Shown in pieces: positions 32,764-44,782 of a stretch of 64,000 nt of DNA. The translations under genes and the position numbers were made by a program. Under the pieces are notes generated by a model. It saw nothing but the letters and a program-made list of their open reading frames with translations. It did not search any database and was not told where the DNA came from. The DNA is from Corylus avellana (taxonomy: Eukaryota; Streptophyta; Magnoliopsida; Fagales; Betulaceae), in NCBI RefSeq assembly GCF_901000735.1, contig NC_081543.1, forward strand, positions 18,070,457 to 18,134,456, in the 5' to 3' direction. Within the stretch, counting starts at the first letter, position 1. The number at the start of each line of letters is the position of its first letter.

Positions 32764-33154
32764 TCAGAATGTATTTAGCAGATTTACAGTCAATGCATAA
32801 CAAAAACTTTTAATGTAACAAATTAGATTGAAATTTAGTAATGCATAAAACAACAGAAAGAATTTCTTTCTTAATAGTACTATAATTAGCTTGCATATTG
32901 TTCCAGGATCCGGAATGGAATTGAACAATTTGTTCAGGAGATCCTGGAGAAACAACTTGTTTCAGAATGCCTCCGAAGCCAATTTCAGAAGCATCAGTTT
33001 CAACGATTTTGAAAGCATTATCGGAGGGAATACCTAAGCAGGGTAGGGTCTTAACATGAGTTTTAATCTCTTTAATGAGTGAAATGTGAATTCCAGTCCA
33101 AGGAGGAGGGTGGTTTTGTAAACGATCAAACAAAGGCTTGCAATGTTTTCTCAA
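32764..33154 (-). pseudogene. Pararetrovirus RNase H domain
   Basis: The minus strand reads KHCKPLFDRLQNHPPPW, then IVETDASEIGFGGIL (first catalytic Asp in TDAS). The activating Glu region follows (NYSTIKKEILSVVLCI). The frame stops before the last catalytic Asp. In the virus this domain removes the RNA template. Confidence 0.8.
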
Positions 33155-33394
33155 GTCTTTGTAGAAATCCGCAATGTAATTTAAAGAACCTAAGAATTTC
33201 TGGAGCTGGGTTTTATTAATGTTAACATCAAAAAATTTATCGGCGAACTAAATAGTTCTATCAATGGGTCTAATCTGACCTTCAAAAATGTCAAAACCAA
33301 GGAATCTAATTTTGGTTTGGAAAAGCTTGATCTTTTTAGTAGAGACAACAAGTCCATTGTATTTGATTGTTTCTAGAAACGAATTCAAATGTTT

Positions 33395-34339
33395 CTAGTG
33401 TTCATCAATAGATTTTGAATAAATCAAAACATCATCAATGTAAACGATGGTAAAATGACTGAAGGGGTTGAAAATATTGTTCATAATGTTTTGGAATTCA
33501 CTAGGAGCATTCTTCAGACCAAAAGGTATGACATTCCACTCATAATGCCCAAAAAGAGTAGTAAAAGCAGTCTTATACCTATCATCACTAATCTGGATTT
33601 GCCAAAACCCTGACTTCATATCGAACTTAGAAAAGACTAGAGCCTCACTAATGCGACTAACTAAGTCCTTCCTATTTGGGATGTGGTACCTGATCCATTC
33701 TAGCACATCATTGAGCTGTTTGTAATTAATTACTAGTCTAGGGGTTTCCCTTTCGACTTTAGCATTTTTCATAACATAAAAGGCGGCACAAGACCAAGGA
33801 GACTTGTTCTTGCGAATGATACCTTTAACAAGTAAATCGGTAATTTCTTTTTGGTAAAAATCTAAAGTTTCAACATTCATTTGAATGAGCCTAGCTTTAG
33901 TGGGAATTTTATTTTCAGAAAAATCTGTAATATATGGTAAGGAAACAATGTGCTTTTTCCTATGCCAAAAGGCAGTAAGAAGTTCAGAGCAAACGAGATC
34001 AATGATCAAAGTATTGAAAGCCATAATCTTAGATTGCAGTAATTTATCAGAAAGTTCAGCAATCTTTTTGTATTTAACTTCTTGTTTCAAAAAGTTTAAA
34101 CGCTTAGTTTTAGCAAAGATAATATTCAAACGACTAACATCAATTTCAAATTTGGAAGCAAAATAGAATTTTACTTCAACACCCATTCTAATGGTTGAAA
34201 CACCAGTTTCATCAACAGTGAAAGGATAAAGCATGGCAATAAAAGAAAGGCCAAGAATAACTTTATTAGGCTTATTTTTAACAAGGACAGCAGGAGTATC
34301 AAAACAAACATTGTTCTGGCAAACATGAACATTATTCAA
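33395..34339 (-). pseudogene. Pararetrovirus reverse transcriptase, with N-terminal protease tail
   Basis: The longest open part of the insertion (314 codons). The first third belongs to the protease-RT linker. The RT core has SPWSCAAFYVMKNAK, TPRLVINYKQLN, FSKFDMKSGFWQIQI, FGLKNAPSEFQ and the active site YIDDVLIYS at about 33415-33440. These motifs are typical of caulimovirids. A stop falls just after the active site (33395-33397), and a second break separates it from RNase H. Catalytic residues in the part shown are preserved, so the copy is not ancient in this stretch. Confidence 0.9.
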
Positions 34340-34411
34340 TTCATACTTAATTTGTAAACGGCTTCCACTGGCAGAATTTAATTTTTTAGTGGATTTTTCA
34401 AAAATATTTAC

Positions 34412-34615
34412 TAGGTACTAACCCTTCTTGAATACAATTCAATCAGCACCAGAATCAATCAAAGCAATGACATCAAGAGTATAATCAGGAGCAACAATGA
34501 TATTAACTTTAGTAGGTACTAACCCTTTTTGAATACAATTCAAATCAGTACCAGAATCAATCAAAGCAATGACATCAAGAGTATAATCAGAAGCAACAAT
34601 GATATTAACTTTAGA
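34412..34615 (-). repeat. Tandem duplication across the viral protease active site
   Basis: A unit of about 102 bp is present twice (34412-34512 and 34513-34614). Each encodes DYTLDVIALIDSG, the aspartic protease motif DSG. The downstream copy lacks one base relative to the other, which brings a stop. The protein would have had two active-site segments in a row while the unit was in frame. Confidence 0.85.
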
Positions 34616-34972
34616 ATACCATTTAGGTGGAACAACCTTGTCAATAAGACTGACAATCTTGACTTTATCGGAAATCACTTTATTGCTAGATTCTGCTTCA
34701 TTAGAGTGCTCAGATTGTTTATCATCATCAGAACTGTTATCGTGAAAACAATATTGAAGTTTCAGTATTAAAAATTGTTGTTTTAAATCGTTATTATCCG
34801 TTTTAACAGTGTGCAAGTCATTTTTTAAATCAACAATTTCTTTCTTGATATTACTAATCTCATGCTGCAAATCAGAGATAGTAATCTCTTTGGATTTTTG
34901 TTTAGAAAATTGTTCCAAAGTTTCATCAAGAGAGATTTTTGCATTGTTAGGTATATTAGCATTTTTAATCAT
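34439..34972 (-). pseudogene. Pararetrovirus coiled-coil and protease region
   Basis: Residues about 20-75 form a heptad-rich coiled coil (LQHEISNIKKEIVDLKNDL). An acidic stretch follows (NSSDDDKQSEHSNEAE), then the protease start with its duplicated DSG. The frame ends in a stop produced by the one-base loss inside the duplicate. The protease would cut the polyprotein. Confidence 0.75.
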
Positions 34973-35018
34973 TGTATTCTTGAGTTTTTTAAGGTAGTCT
35001 TCTTTTAATTCATGATTT

Positions 35019-36520
35019 TCATTTTTTTGAAATTAAAGTGATTAGCAAATTTTCTTGTTCTTCAGTTTTTGTGAAAACATTACAAGTTTTGACATTTTTG
35101 CAGCAAGAATCATTACAATCAATTTTGAAATCATTGTCAGAGAATTCACTAGCAGAATGGTAATTGGAGTCATCTGAGGTTGTTAAAAATTCACTGTCAA
35201 ATGAATCAGAAGAATTAATTGATTGCAGAATTCTAAAAAGATTTTCTTTTTCATTGTCGTCAATTTTTAAAGCTTTAATTTCTTTTTTAATTTTTTTGGG
35301 CGGTTCTGGACATTTGTCAGCAAAATGTCCTGGTTTTCTGCTGTTAAAACATTTTCCTTTGGAAAAATATTTATCGAATTTGGAAGTATTCTTTTTGGGT
35401 TTTTTAGCAGAAATTTTTTTAACAGGTATATTAAATCTTTTTTTTCTTGTAACTATTGTAATATGTGGCAGGTCTTTTCTTGAAAACTCTATCGGGTTTC
35501 TTTCTATTTCTCCGAGAGGGAACCATAGGAAGTAACCCAAATTGTTCGCAGAAATTACCCATTTCATATTTAGCTTTTTTAGTATTCTTCAATTGTTGTC
35601 TTATCATTTTTTGGTCGATGCACATTTTTATGCCAAGTTTTTTAACGGTAGAAAACAAATCACAATAAGTTAAGTTTTCATATTCAATTAATCCAGTGTT
35701 ATAGTTAATAAGTTCATCCTTAACTTTGTGAGCGAATAATGAAGGTAATCCATCAATAAATTTTTCTTTCAAATAAGGTTTCTGACTATCAGATCTAACC
35801 ATAACATGAGAAAGAAAAACATCTTAATACCATCTATAATCATATATAGTAGGACAACGAAGATTATTCAGGTAATCAGAGATGCGAGAGGTAATGTTCA
35901 GGGGTTCCAATGAATTGTTGAATGATGGTATAAATCAATGTGTTAACGCTATCAGGTTCACTTGTGCCACGTTGTTCATCAAATATTGGAAAACCATCTT
36001 CATCTTTCTTGACAGCTTTCCTAATTATTTCTCGAGATTCTTCAGTAAGGTGTTTGTCCCACCAATTCCGAAGAGTTTCAGAGAAACCAGTAGAAAGCAG
36101 ATCAACAATTTCTGATTGGTTTAAATTGTGATTAGTAACGTAAGCATTAGTAGCCATGGACATGTGATTCATTTTATTTAACACTTCTTGTTCAGACAAG
36201 CCATCGATGTTCCATTCATAGAGTTTATCTGCTGAAACGGAAAACTGAGATTGAAAAAATCTTTCTTCAAACTATAAATTAGGAGGAGTGGGTTTTGAAT
36301 ACCAATTTTTTGTGATATTAATGGGTTTGGTTTTATCAAAAATTCTTTGGAGTTTTTCCTCCAGATCATTGCTTCCAAAATTTTCTTCAATCATTGTAAT
36401 GTTGAAATCAGAAGGACATTGAGAATATTCAGAATTTTCGGAATCAGAAGATTCATCAATCTTTTTAATAACACAAGCTTTTTCAGAAGTGCTGGCTTGA
36501 CTGGCTTTTAATTCTGACAA
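35019..36520 (-). pseudogene. Pararetrovirus coat protein region with degenerate zinc knuckle
   Basis: Segments 36520-36272, 36199-35876, 35802-35431 and 35567-35019 together cover the coat region. Motifs include LLSTGFSETLRNWWDKHLTE, YLKEKFIDGLPSLFAHKV and a Lys/Arg-rich tail. The CCHC knuckle is CFNSRKPGHFADKC: the second Cys is Ser. An acidic Ser-rich tail follows (SDSFDSEFLTTSDDS). At least three breaks interrupt it. In the virus it packages the genome. Confidence 0.75.
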
Positions 36521-36560
36521 TATTTTGTCAATCTTTTCAACATTTTTTTGGTAGTGGTTC

Positions 36561-37112
36561 TCAGCCCAAGATTCTTTCTTTCTTCAGGTAGAGAAATGAT
36601 TGGTTTTTCAATTTTAAAACCAGGGATAATGAGAATATCAATTTTATCTTCAATGCGGTCCAATTGTTGACCAATGATATGAAGGGATTTGTTGACAAAA
36701 TTGTTTTGCTCAATGATTTTTCTAGTTTCATTGTGGGCAGGATCACGAGTTTTAAAAGGGGAGGCTTTAACAGTAGTATCAGTTCCATAAGTACGGACTA
36801 ATCAATTTTCAAAAGGTGGATAAGAAGCTTTGACGGTGGTTTTGTTTTCTTTAATAAAAGATTTTTTTTAACAAAATTTAGAACATTGTTGGTGGGGTAA
36901 TGATTTTGAAGAAAATAAAAAATTAAAATATGTTTTTGTTCTTCAATAATTTTTTCAATCCAATGGACTTTGATAAGGGATCTTTCTTTTTCAGAAAATT
37001 TAGAACGGTAAGCATGTCTTAATAGTTGATTTTCTTTTGAGAAAAAAATCTTTTTGTAAAGCAGGCCAATCGATTTGGGAAAATAATTTTTTTGTAGGAG
37101 CATAAATAACAT
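36561..37112 (-). pseudogene. Pararetrovirus linker between movement and coat regions
   Basis: Two minus-strand open pieces, 37112-36798 and 36788-36561, are rich in Lys, Phe and Leu. Several frames are open because of low-complexity A/T sequence. It lies between the two recognisable domains and is treated as polyprotein linker; no motif was found. Confidence 0.4.
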
Positions 37113-38190
37113 TTAATTGATGGGAAGGAGGAAGGGATTCGTTAAAATAAGAAGTAGAAGGAGAAAGGGATCCTTCGTTATCATCAACTTGAGTGGGAGG
37201 AGGAGTTTGCTTAGTAGTGTAAAAAGTAGAAGAAATTTGAGAATCAACAGAAACACTCTTTAATTTTAAATCAGTATGAGCAAGAAATTTTTCAACGTCT
37301 TTATCTCTTCGTTGGAGTCCTTCTGTGGTGGTTGAACGAGCAAAAGAATTCCTTCTTTCATTGATCAACAATGGTCTTTCAATTTTGTTAGAAAGGTTCA
37401 AATCAGAAAAACTAATCTTAATAGATCCATCCAAATACTTTTGGATGTAATCAAGATTAGTGGTATCATTTTCTACTCTAGCAGGCCTAGATACATTCTC
37501 CAAAAGCCATTCGTTAGGAAGATCAATTTCATCCCAGCGAATCATTTTAGGAATACGTATATTAGTATCTTGAGTAGAACTTTGAATTAACAAAGTAGAG
37601 CTACCAAAGTTTTTGATTACAACTTGAGGATTCATATTGGTTTTTAATAATTTGTAATAAATGCGGTAGATGATAGCAAGAGGTCTACTACCTTCTTCTA
37701 TGTCATAACCAGAGGTTAGTACATTCAAAGTTAGAGCTTTAACGATGTGAATGTCATTCAAAGCAAGAGTCAGATTAGGAAAAGCATCAAAATGGATGAG
37801 ACCATTAAATAGAGAAGATTGTATCATACCAAGAATGCTATGTTGGAAATTAACAAATCGAGCATCATGAAAGCATTACAAAATAGCGGCATTAATACCC
37901 AATCTAGTTAATGGTTTAAGAGCAACTTGGACAGTACCAATATGCAAAAATTTAAAACCTTTAGCAAGGGAATTATTATCAAATTTTTTATTGAACAATT
38001 GGGATCTTTCATTATTACTAGCAATGGTAAACGCTTGTTCAACGGTTTTAACAGAGTATTTAGCTTTCCAAGTGGATTTTATCCAAGAGGTAGTGTAAAC
38101 TTCCTTAGTGGAAAGTTTAGGGATATTTCATTTATCGAAATTTAACGAATTATCATCTTCAACAGAGAAATGTTCAACGTTTACAACGGT
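37000..38190 (-). pseudogene. Pararetrovirus movement protein
   Basis: Readable from about 38190. The core at 37827-37000 has LFNGLIHFDAFPNLTLAL, the LTLNVLTSGYDIEEGSRPLA stretch and IIYRIYYKLL, the 30K-superfamily pattern of caulimovirid movement proteins. Upstream, in the same frame, TGA at 38128-38130 and TAA at 37876-37878 interrupt the N-terminal part. The C-terminal part is Ser/Pro-rich and disordered (PPPTQVDDNEGSLSPSTSY). Movement proteins open plasmodesmata for spread between cells. Confidence 0.8.
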
Positions 38191-38200
38191 GGTAAACTAG

Positions 38201-38401
38201 ACCTAAAGCTAACAAAAGAATTTGATCTCCACATCTTCAAAAGCTAAAATCTAATACTCTCTTTAGACATAGGCTCCTATCCAATAACTCACAACACATA
38301 CCCTTGGCCAAAACTAACCTTTAATCATGCCCAAAGACGTCAAAACTCAGGCTTAAGAAGTCAATCGAGGTTACCTGATTTGGGGGGGGTGGTTGATTTA
38401 T

Positions 38402-38447
<46 letters not shown>

Positions 38448-38503
38448 TGGGGGAAAGCAAGTACAAAACTTAAGCAAGTGGAAACACGGATCCTCAACGT
38501 CTT

Positions 38504-38541
<38 letters not shown>

Positions 38542-38966
38542 GGTTTTGAGTGAGACAAGCACACATCACTTTCTCCTTTTGGGCTGAAAATTATAATCCT
38601 ATCAAACCGATTTTTTTATTTTATATATATATATATATATATAGACGCTGTCAACTTTCCATATTTAGTTTCTCAAAATACTCACTATATAGAAGAAAGA
38701 AATCTTTCATATTTCCAAATTAAGAAACGTCAATAAAATCAAATCTGTACGAAACTAAATTCATCGTACGACAGTATCATATCTTTTATATCGTTAAATA
38801 ATTAAATTTCAACGGCAACGACCCATTTAAGAGTCTGTCTTCTGGTTCTATTTCTCGGTAATTAGGTTGCTGTCTCAACTGTGCTGCCGGCGTCTTTGGG
38901 AAGGTCGGAATAAGAGAACGCTCGTCTCGGAAAGAGAAGAATAAGGAGAAGAAAAACAAAAAAGAA
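38201..38966. repeat. Intergenic with GA and AT microsatellites
   Basis: (GA)n at 38406-38446, (AT)n at 38507-38539 and a shorter (AT)n at 38622-38642. The region includes the 5' flank of the polygalacturonase gene; no clear TATA box close to the start was picked. Confidence 0.8.
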
Positions 38967-41546
38967 ATGGGTTCGAAACTCGCATTTGGCTGGGCTTGCT
39001 TGTTAACATGTTTGATGGTATTGGTTACCGAAGTTCGAGGCCAAGTCAAGTTTTTCAACGTGATGAACTACGGTGCAGTTGCAGATGGAGCAACCGATAA
39101 CAGTGAAGTATAACACATGAAATATTTAATTAAAATGATACGTGAATGTTAGAAATAATTTAAATTTAGAACTTCTGCTTTATTTTCTTAGCAAAAAAAA
39201 TATATTAATAAATTGTGATTTTTTTTTTGTTAAGGGATTTGTGAGAGCATGGAAGGAAGCATGTGAATGGAAGGGAAGGGCTAGGGTTTTGATCCCGCAA
39301 GGAACATACATGGTGAGCTCGGGGAGATTTGAGGGTCCATGCAAGGGGCTGATGACCGTTATGATTAAAGGGGTGCTCAAGGCTCCTACTGATCCAACCA
39401 AGTTTTCAACGGAGAATTGGATAAATTTCCGATATGTTGACCGTTTGACCGTGAGTGGCGGCGGCACCTTAGACGGCCAGGGACAGGTGGCTTGGCGCTT
39501 CAATGACTGCAGAGACAATCCCAATTGTCCTGCTCTACCTACTGTATGTTTTTTATTCTTTTTATTTTTTTATTTAGTCACTTCTGAAAGAAAAAACAAT
39601 TTTGAAATTTAGGATGGAATACCGAATATGTGATCGAAAATTGGATTGAGGATAAAAAAGGGTGTCCCATTATTTTCATCTTCTTCCGTCATGCATGCCA
39701 TTTCTCTTTTTTTATATTCACTTTTTACCTGTCTGAAGTAAAAAGTAAAAAAATGTTTTATGAAATAGTAGTTTTCTTCATATAAATAGCAACCTTATGT
39801 CTAGAATTATGCATGCTTTGAATAGAAAGCCAAAAAGCCAAAAAAAAAAAAAAAAAAATTGAGGATGAATAGAGGCATAAGATATGGATATGTACCAGGT
39901 GAATTAAACGAATTAGACCTTCAACCTTAACTCATTAATTTCGCGATGGATTTATGTCGAGTTTGTGGGTCGTGTAAAGAATTATTAATCTTAAATGTCA
40001 CATGTCGGGTTTGAGTTGTGTCGAGACATGAGTATAAGATTATATAAACCAACTATAACTTGACCTATTCAATTGAATGAGATAGACCCATCGACCTTTA
40101 CCTTCTAATTTAGTGTTGAGTTCATATTGAGACGTTATTTTGTTTGAAATACTTCGCAGACAATGAGATTTGATTTTGTGACCAATGCTCGGATTCATCA
40201 CTTGAGGTCTATTGACAGCAAAAGCAACCATCTTGTGATATTCGGTTGTGAGAATGTGAACATTAGTAGTATCAGAATATCGGCTCCCGGCGACAGCCCC
40301 AACACAGACGGGATCAAAATTGGACACTCACACCGCATTGGAATCGCGCATTCCACAATCAGCACCGGCGACGATTGTATAGCCATGCTGTCCGGAGCTA
40401 CAAAGATCCATATTTCTAACGTTGTTTGTGGACCCGGGCATGGGATAAGCATCGGCAGCCTCGGCAAAAACGGAGACGAAGATGATGTGAGCGGAGTAGT
40501 CGTCAGAAACTGCACCTTTCAAGGTACTTCTGATGGAGTGAGAATCAAAACGTGGGCTTCTCCGTCACTCGGCAGGGCTTCTGATTTTATATATGAAGAC
40601 ATTTTCATGGAACATGTCGGCAATCCCATCATTATTGATCAAGAATACTGCCCTTACCCCCCTTGCAATCAAGAGGTAATTAATTTCAATCAACCTTTTC
40701 TTACTTATTTTGATTTTGTTACAAAATTAGTCTCTATAAAATCTCATAATACAAAGGAATGCTTTGAATTTTTTTCTAATTTTTTCTATAAAAAAAAGGG
40801 AAAAAAATCAAATATTGTCATTAGGTTTTCATGTACATAGGTTTCTAAGGTTTTCTTATTAATTATTTCAAATAGGTTCAACCTATTATCCAATTAACTA
40901 ATGGTATGCCGCATTAAACCAATCCATTAATGCTACATGGCTCTCATGTGATAACTCTACGTGCTATGTAGTACAATTACTTTAAATTATAAATATATAT
41001 TGAATTTTTTTTTAAAGAAAAGTTAAAAAAAAAAATTTTAATTTAGGGTATATTTGTAATTTGATTTTTTTTTTTTTAAATTATTCAAGATATATTTATA
41101 ATTTAAAATAATTATGCCACGTGGTATATATGTACATGGCATGTGAAACAGGAGACATGGTACTAAGTGATTGATCAAACATGACATATTGTTAATTAAT
41201 TGGATGGTGGGTTAATAGTGGATTTTTTTTTTAAATAATTTTTTATAAGCATACTATGCCAGTTTCTGATTAAAAAGATGATGTAAAATAAATATGTGAT
41301 TTGAAATATTCTTGTGGATAGGGCTCTCTTGTGCAAATCAGCAATGTCACATACAGAAACATATGGGGAATTTCCGATTCAAAAGTTGCAGTTACTCTCC
41401 GATGTAGCGGAAGCAGATCATGCAAAAACGTAGTGTTGGAGGACATCAATCTGGCTTACCGTGGCCCTGGCGGACCTGCAACCGCGCTGTGCTCTCATGT
41501 GAATGGTCGCTCTCTTGGCCATCAAACCCCTCCCTCTTGCATATAG
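38967..41546 (+). CDS. Exopolygalacturonase-like enzyme (glycoside hydrolase family 28), four exons
   Basis: Exons are 38967-39107, 39235-39543, 40160-40675 and 41322-41546, all joined in phase 0 with GT-AG borders, giving 396 residues. The N-terminus is a signal peptide (LAFGWACLLTCLMVLVTEVRG), so the enzyme is secreted to the wall. All four GH28 active-site motifs are present in exon 3: SPNTDG, GDDC, GPGHGIS and RIK (VRIKTW). Asp residues of NTDG and DD are the catalytic acids; His and Arg-Lys bind substrate. GH28 enzymes hydrolyse alpha-1,4 linkages in homogalacturonan. The length and the close of CSHVNGRSLG suggest the exo-acting pollen-type clade, but exo versus endo action is inferred. 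No lesions seen. Intron 2 (616 bp) contains AT-rich sequence and possible repeat scraps. Confidence 0.9.
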
Positions 41547-42034
41547 TCTGGCTTGCGCTTTCTAGCTAGCTATTTTATTAAGCTTCCTTCAGCAGACAGA
41601 AAAAAGCTTCAAATAATGTATAGAATCCGGTGCTTCTGGCAGCTCATTCTCTCTTTATCAGAAAATTTATGCTCAATAATTGAGATATTAAATAGGATGT
41701 GTTGGGTATTAATGTATTGGAATTTTTCTACGGCTACGATTTGCCCGTTCCACTACAAAGAAATAAAGCCAAAAAAAACTCAGCTCAAAAAATGGCTGTT
41801 TTTATAAATTAATGAAGCAACAAATGGATCATAACTGTTCAACAGCTCAATATTGCAAAAGGATAAAAATTTCCTCCAAACCGCTCCGAAGGAAATATCC
41901 TCCAACCTATTTCAAATAGTGCTAAGTGTTTATAGACATTTAGAACATACATTAAATTCTTAAGGTCATTAATAGAAGTTTACTAACTTAGACTAACGTT
42001 TTAAATGTTTATAGACACTTGATACTATTTTGAA

Positions 42035-42095
<61 letters not shown>

Positions 42096-42802
42096 GATAA
42101 ATATAATGTTATGATTAGATATGATAATATTTGAATTGGAATTGCATTCCAATTCATTATAATTAGATTATTTAAATTAGTATTAGTTTATTTAATATTA
42201 AGCAAAGATTATTAGGATTAGAGTTTATTTGAATTTGAATATTAGAACTTTAGGTATTATCCCTTTAAGCTTTATCTACTTGAATTTCTATTTAAAGACC
42301 ATTTGGTTATTAATGAGAATCAAAGAATGATTTAGTCAAATTGTGGTATTCTCCTACCCTGAGTGGAGTATTGTGGTGTTCTTCTACCCTAAGTGAAGAC
42401 CCTACCCGAAAAGAGCTCTCAAATCCTATCCAATCTTGCCGCCAAATCTCTATTTTTGTGTTGTTTACTTCCGTTTTTTGTGAACTTGTGGTTGTGGTGT
42501 TGCAAGTTTCTCTTCTCCTAGCCTTAGGCGTAGCACATACCTATGGGAGGGCAAACATAATAAATCTTGATATGACGGTGACAAATATGGCACTCAAGTA
42601 CTGGGCTTTAAGTCTCTTAGTTTAATTTTTATTCATTCCCAAATCCCCATCCCCATTTTTACATGTTTGTAACTCTGTTTACTCTTGCCTCTTGCTAACG
42701 ATTTTATTTTGGAAAACAAAAAGGTTTTGAAGAGGGAAGCTCACTCTAAGTTATGTTTCTCCTAAGTTCCTAACTCTTTTAATTTTCAAATTCAGTGTGA
42801 TC

Positions 42803-42845
<43 letters not shown>

Positions 42846-42934
42846 GTGTGTGTCACTTTGAGTTAGTGTTATTCTATTTTCAGATTTTGTTGTTCCTAAT
42901 TATAATGTTGTTATTTTTCAACATTTCAGAGAGG
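41547..42934. other. Intergenic with microsatellites, no gene recognised
   Basis: (AT)n at about 42038-42092 and (ATT)n at 42805-42845. A short plus-strand open stretch at 42341-42625 matches nothing known. TACCCTGAGTGGAG/TACCCTAAGTGAAG is a short direct repeat at 42355-42395. This may be the 5' flank of the hAT element that follows. Confidence 0.5.
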
Positions 42935-43950
42935 AAGGTACAACCCCTATTGCAACATTATTGAGTTGTATGAGTTTGACTGTTTGAGTTTTTTTTTTTT
43001 TTTTTTTTTAAATTTTTGTTCTAATTTATGCTTTGATTAATTAATAGAAAACCTTAGATATAAATACCATTTGCTCTCTAGTTAATTTATGCTTTGATTA
43101 AAATACATTGCTATGTGCCTATGTTCTATTATTCTATCATGTATTTCTGTTATTACTCAAGATTCTGTTATTGATTGTTTAAAGTATGACATGCTCTTTG
43201 TTAGTTAACATTTAATGGAATAGAACCAGCCATATTAACTAAGTTGTGTTTAGTCTATATCTCTTTTAATTGCTTTTTGTCGAATTTGCAAGCTACAAAT
43301 CCTATTGTAACATTATTGTTTGTCTCACTGTCTGAGGGTTTTTTGAATGTTTATTCTAATTTATGCTTTGATTAATGAATAGGAAACCCTAGATAGAAAT
43401 ATCATTTGCTCTCTGATTAATTAATTCATGCTTTGATTAAAATACATTGCTATGAGCCTATGTTCTATTAATTTATTATATTATTACTCAGAATTATGTC
43501 CTTGATTGTTTAAAACATGCCATTCTCTTTGTTAGTTAACACTTAACATAATAGATTATGTCATGTTAACTAAGTTGTGTTTAGTCTCTGCCTCCTTTAA
43601 TTGGTTTTTTCGAATTTGCAAGCTAAAAACCCTATTGCAACATTATTGATTGTCTAACTACCTCAGGTTTTTTAGAATGTTTATTCTAATTTATGCGTTG
43701 ATTAATGAATATGAAACCCTAGATAGAAATATAATTTTCTCTATGATTAATTAATTAATTTATGCTTTGATTAAACTACATTGCTATGAGCCTATGCTTT
43801 ATTAATCTATTATGTTATTACTGAAGATTCTGTTCTTGATTTTTTAAAATCCGTAATGATCTTTGTTAGTTAACACTTAACATAATAGAATCTGTTATGT
43901 TAACTAAGTTGTGTTTAGCCTTTGCCTCCTTAGTCCTTGCTATAGAATAT
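42935..43950 (+). repeat. Three tandem repeats of about 330 bp upstream of the hAT gene
   Basis: Each unit contains CCTATTG(C/T)AACATTATTG, TTCTAATTTATGC(T/G)TTGATTAA, ACATTGCTATG(T/A)GCCTATG and TAACTAAGTTGTGTTTAG in this order. Units start near 42940, 43292 and 43622. They end about 120 bp before the hAT start codon and may be leader or promoter repeats. Confidence 0.8.
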
Positions 43951-44067
43951 GTTTAGGCAAGTCTTATAGAATTTCTTAGTTAAAATTCTAGATTTATGTT
44001 AGTTAAAAATATGTCATGTTAGAATGATTATTTATCAAGTTTTAAATTTTACAGCTTATTAACAGTT

Positions 44068-44779
44068 ATGGAGAATACAAGTCAACCTAATGAAGTCAAT
44101 GAAGTTGATTTAGGTGATGATACACTTACTGCCGACCCTACCCCTAGATTTAATGGGGCCGGTAGCACTGAAAATACACCAGATGAACTTGTTAACGTGA
44201 TTACTCTTACTGTTGTTGAACCTGAGGCTGGGGCTGGAGATGGGAGTGGGAATATTGTCTATCAAAAGAAGGAAAGGCAAAAGACTTCCAAAGTCTAGAA
44301 TGAATTTGTTTTAATTGATGTATGTGAAGTAAAAAAGTCCTAGTGTAATTGGTGTAAGAGGTTGTTTTCTATAGGCAAATCAAGTACTACCTCAACACTT
44401 TGTAGGCATTTGACTTCGTGTGTCAAATTTTTGGAGTTTAATAGCAATAAGAAGCAAAAGACTTTATCATTTGATCCTAGTAGTGACACTGATGGTGTAG
44501 GCACTTTGGCAAATTTTATTTTTAATGAGAGAAAGGTTAGAGAACTTGCTGCTCACATGGTACTACTCCACGAATATCCTTTTAATATTATGGAGCATGA
44601 ACTTTTTAACAAGATCATGAGGGCATGCACACCCCACTGGAAAAAAAAAAAAAAAAAGCCATGCAACTATAAAAATGACTGCATCATCACTTACAACATT
44701 AAAAAGAAGAAGCTGAAAACACTTCTAAGTGGGGTTGAGAATGTAAACATCACCATTGATATGTGGACCTCCTCCCAAA
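44068..44779 (+). pseudogene. hAT transposase (BED zinc finger), N-terminal part, truncated
   Basis: An intron acceptor (TTTTACAG) lies just before the start. In one frame come an acidic N-terminus, a BED finger (CNWCKRLFSI...HLTSC), the RELAAHMVLLHEYPFNIMEH stretch, and NVNITIDMWTSSQ, the start of the RNase H-like catalytic fold with its first Asp. Only two stops (44296-44298 and 44341-44343) break this frame; one looks like Trp TGG changed to TAG. A poly-A run at 44640-44656 replaces part of the expected sequence. The rest is lost because a copia LTR starts at 44783, right after WTSSQ. The family is the plant Tag2/RICESLEEPER-type hAT. Confidence 0.8.
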
Positions 44780-44782
44780 GAG

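Larger units (their letters stand above)
30560..38200 (-). mobile_element. Endogenous pararetrovirus (Caulimoviridae), degraded
   Basis: Minus-strand order is movement protein, coat and nucleic-acid-binding region, aspartic protease, reverse transcriptase, RNase H, a further ORF, then a repeat-bearing intergenic region. No integrase is present and the movement protein is specific to plant viruses, so this is an integrated caulimovirid, not a Ty3 element. The layout with one long polyprotein followed by ORF2 of unknown function resembles the florendovirus group as I recall it; the genus is not proven. Many stops and frameshifts make it non-coding as a whole. No long terminal repeat and no tRNA-Met primer site were seen at the ends. 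Confidence 0.85.

Noticed and set aside
38000..38350. tRNA-Met primer site for the pararetrovirus
   Set aside because: Searched for TGGTATCAGAGC on the minus strand near the movement protein and did not find it.
38321..38569. Minus-strand open frames with SLSLSL and IYIYIY
   Set aside because: Translations of the GA and AT microsatellites.
40198..40515. Minus-strand open frame inside the polygalacturonase exon
   Set aside because: Antisense of a strongly supported GH28 exon.
42341..42625. 94-codon plus-strand open frame
   Set aside because: Short, hydrophobic by composition, and without a recognisable domain or splice context.
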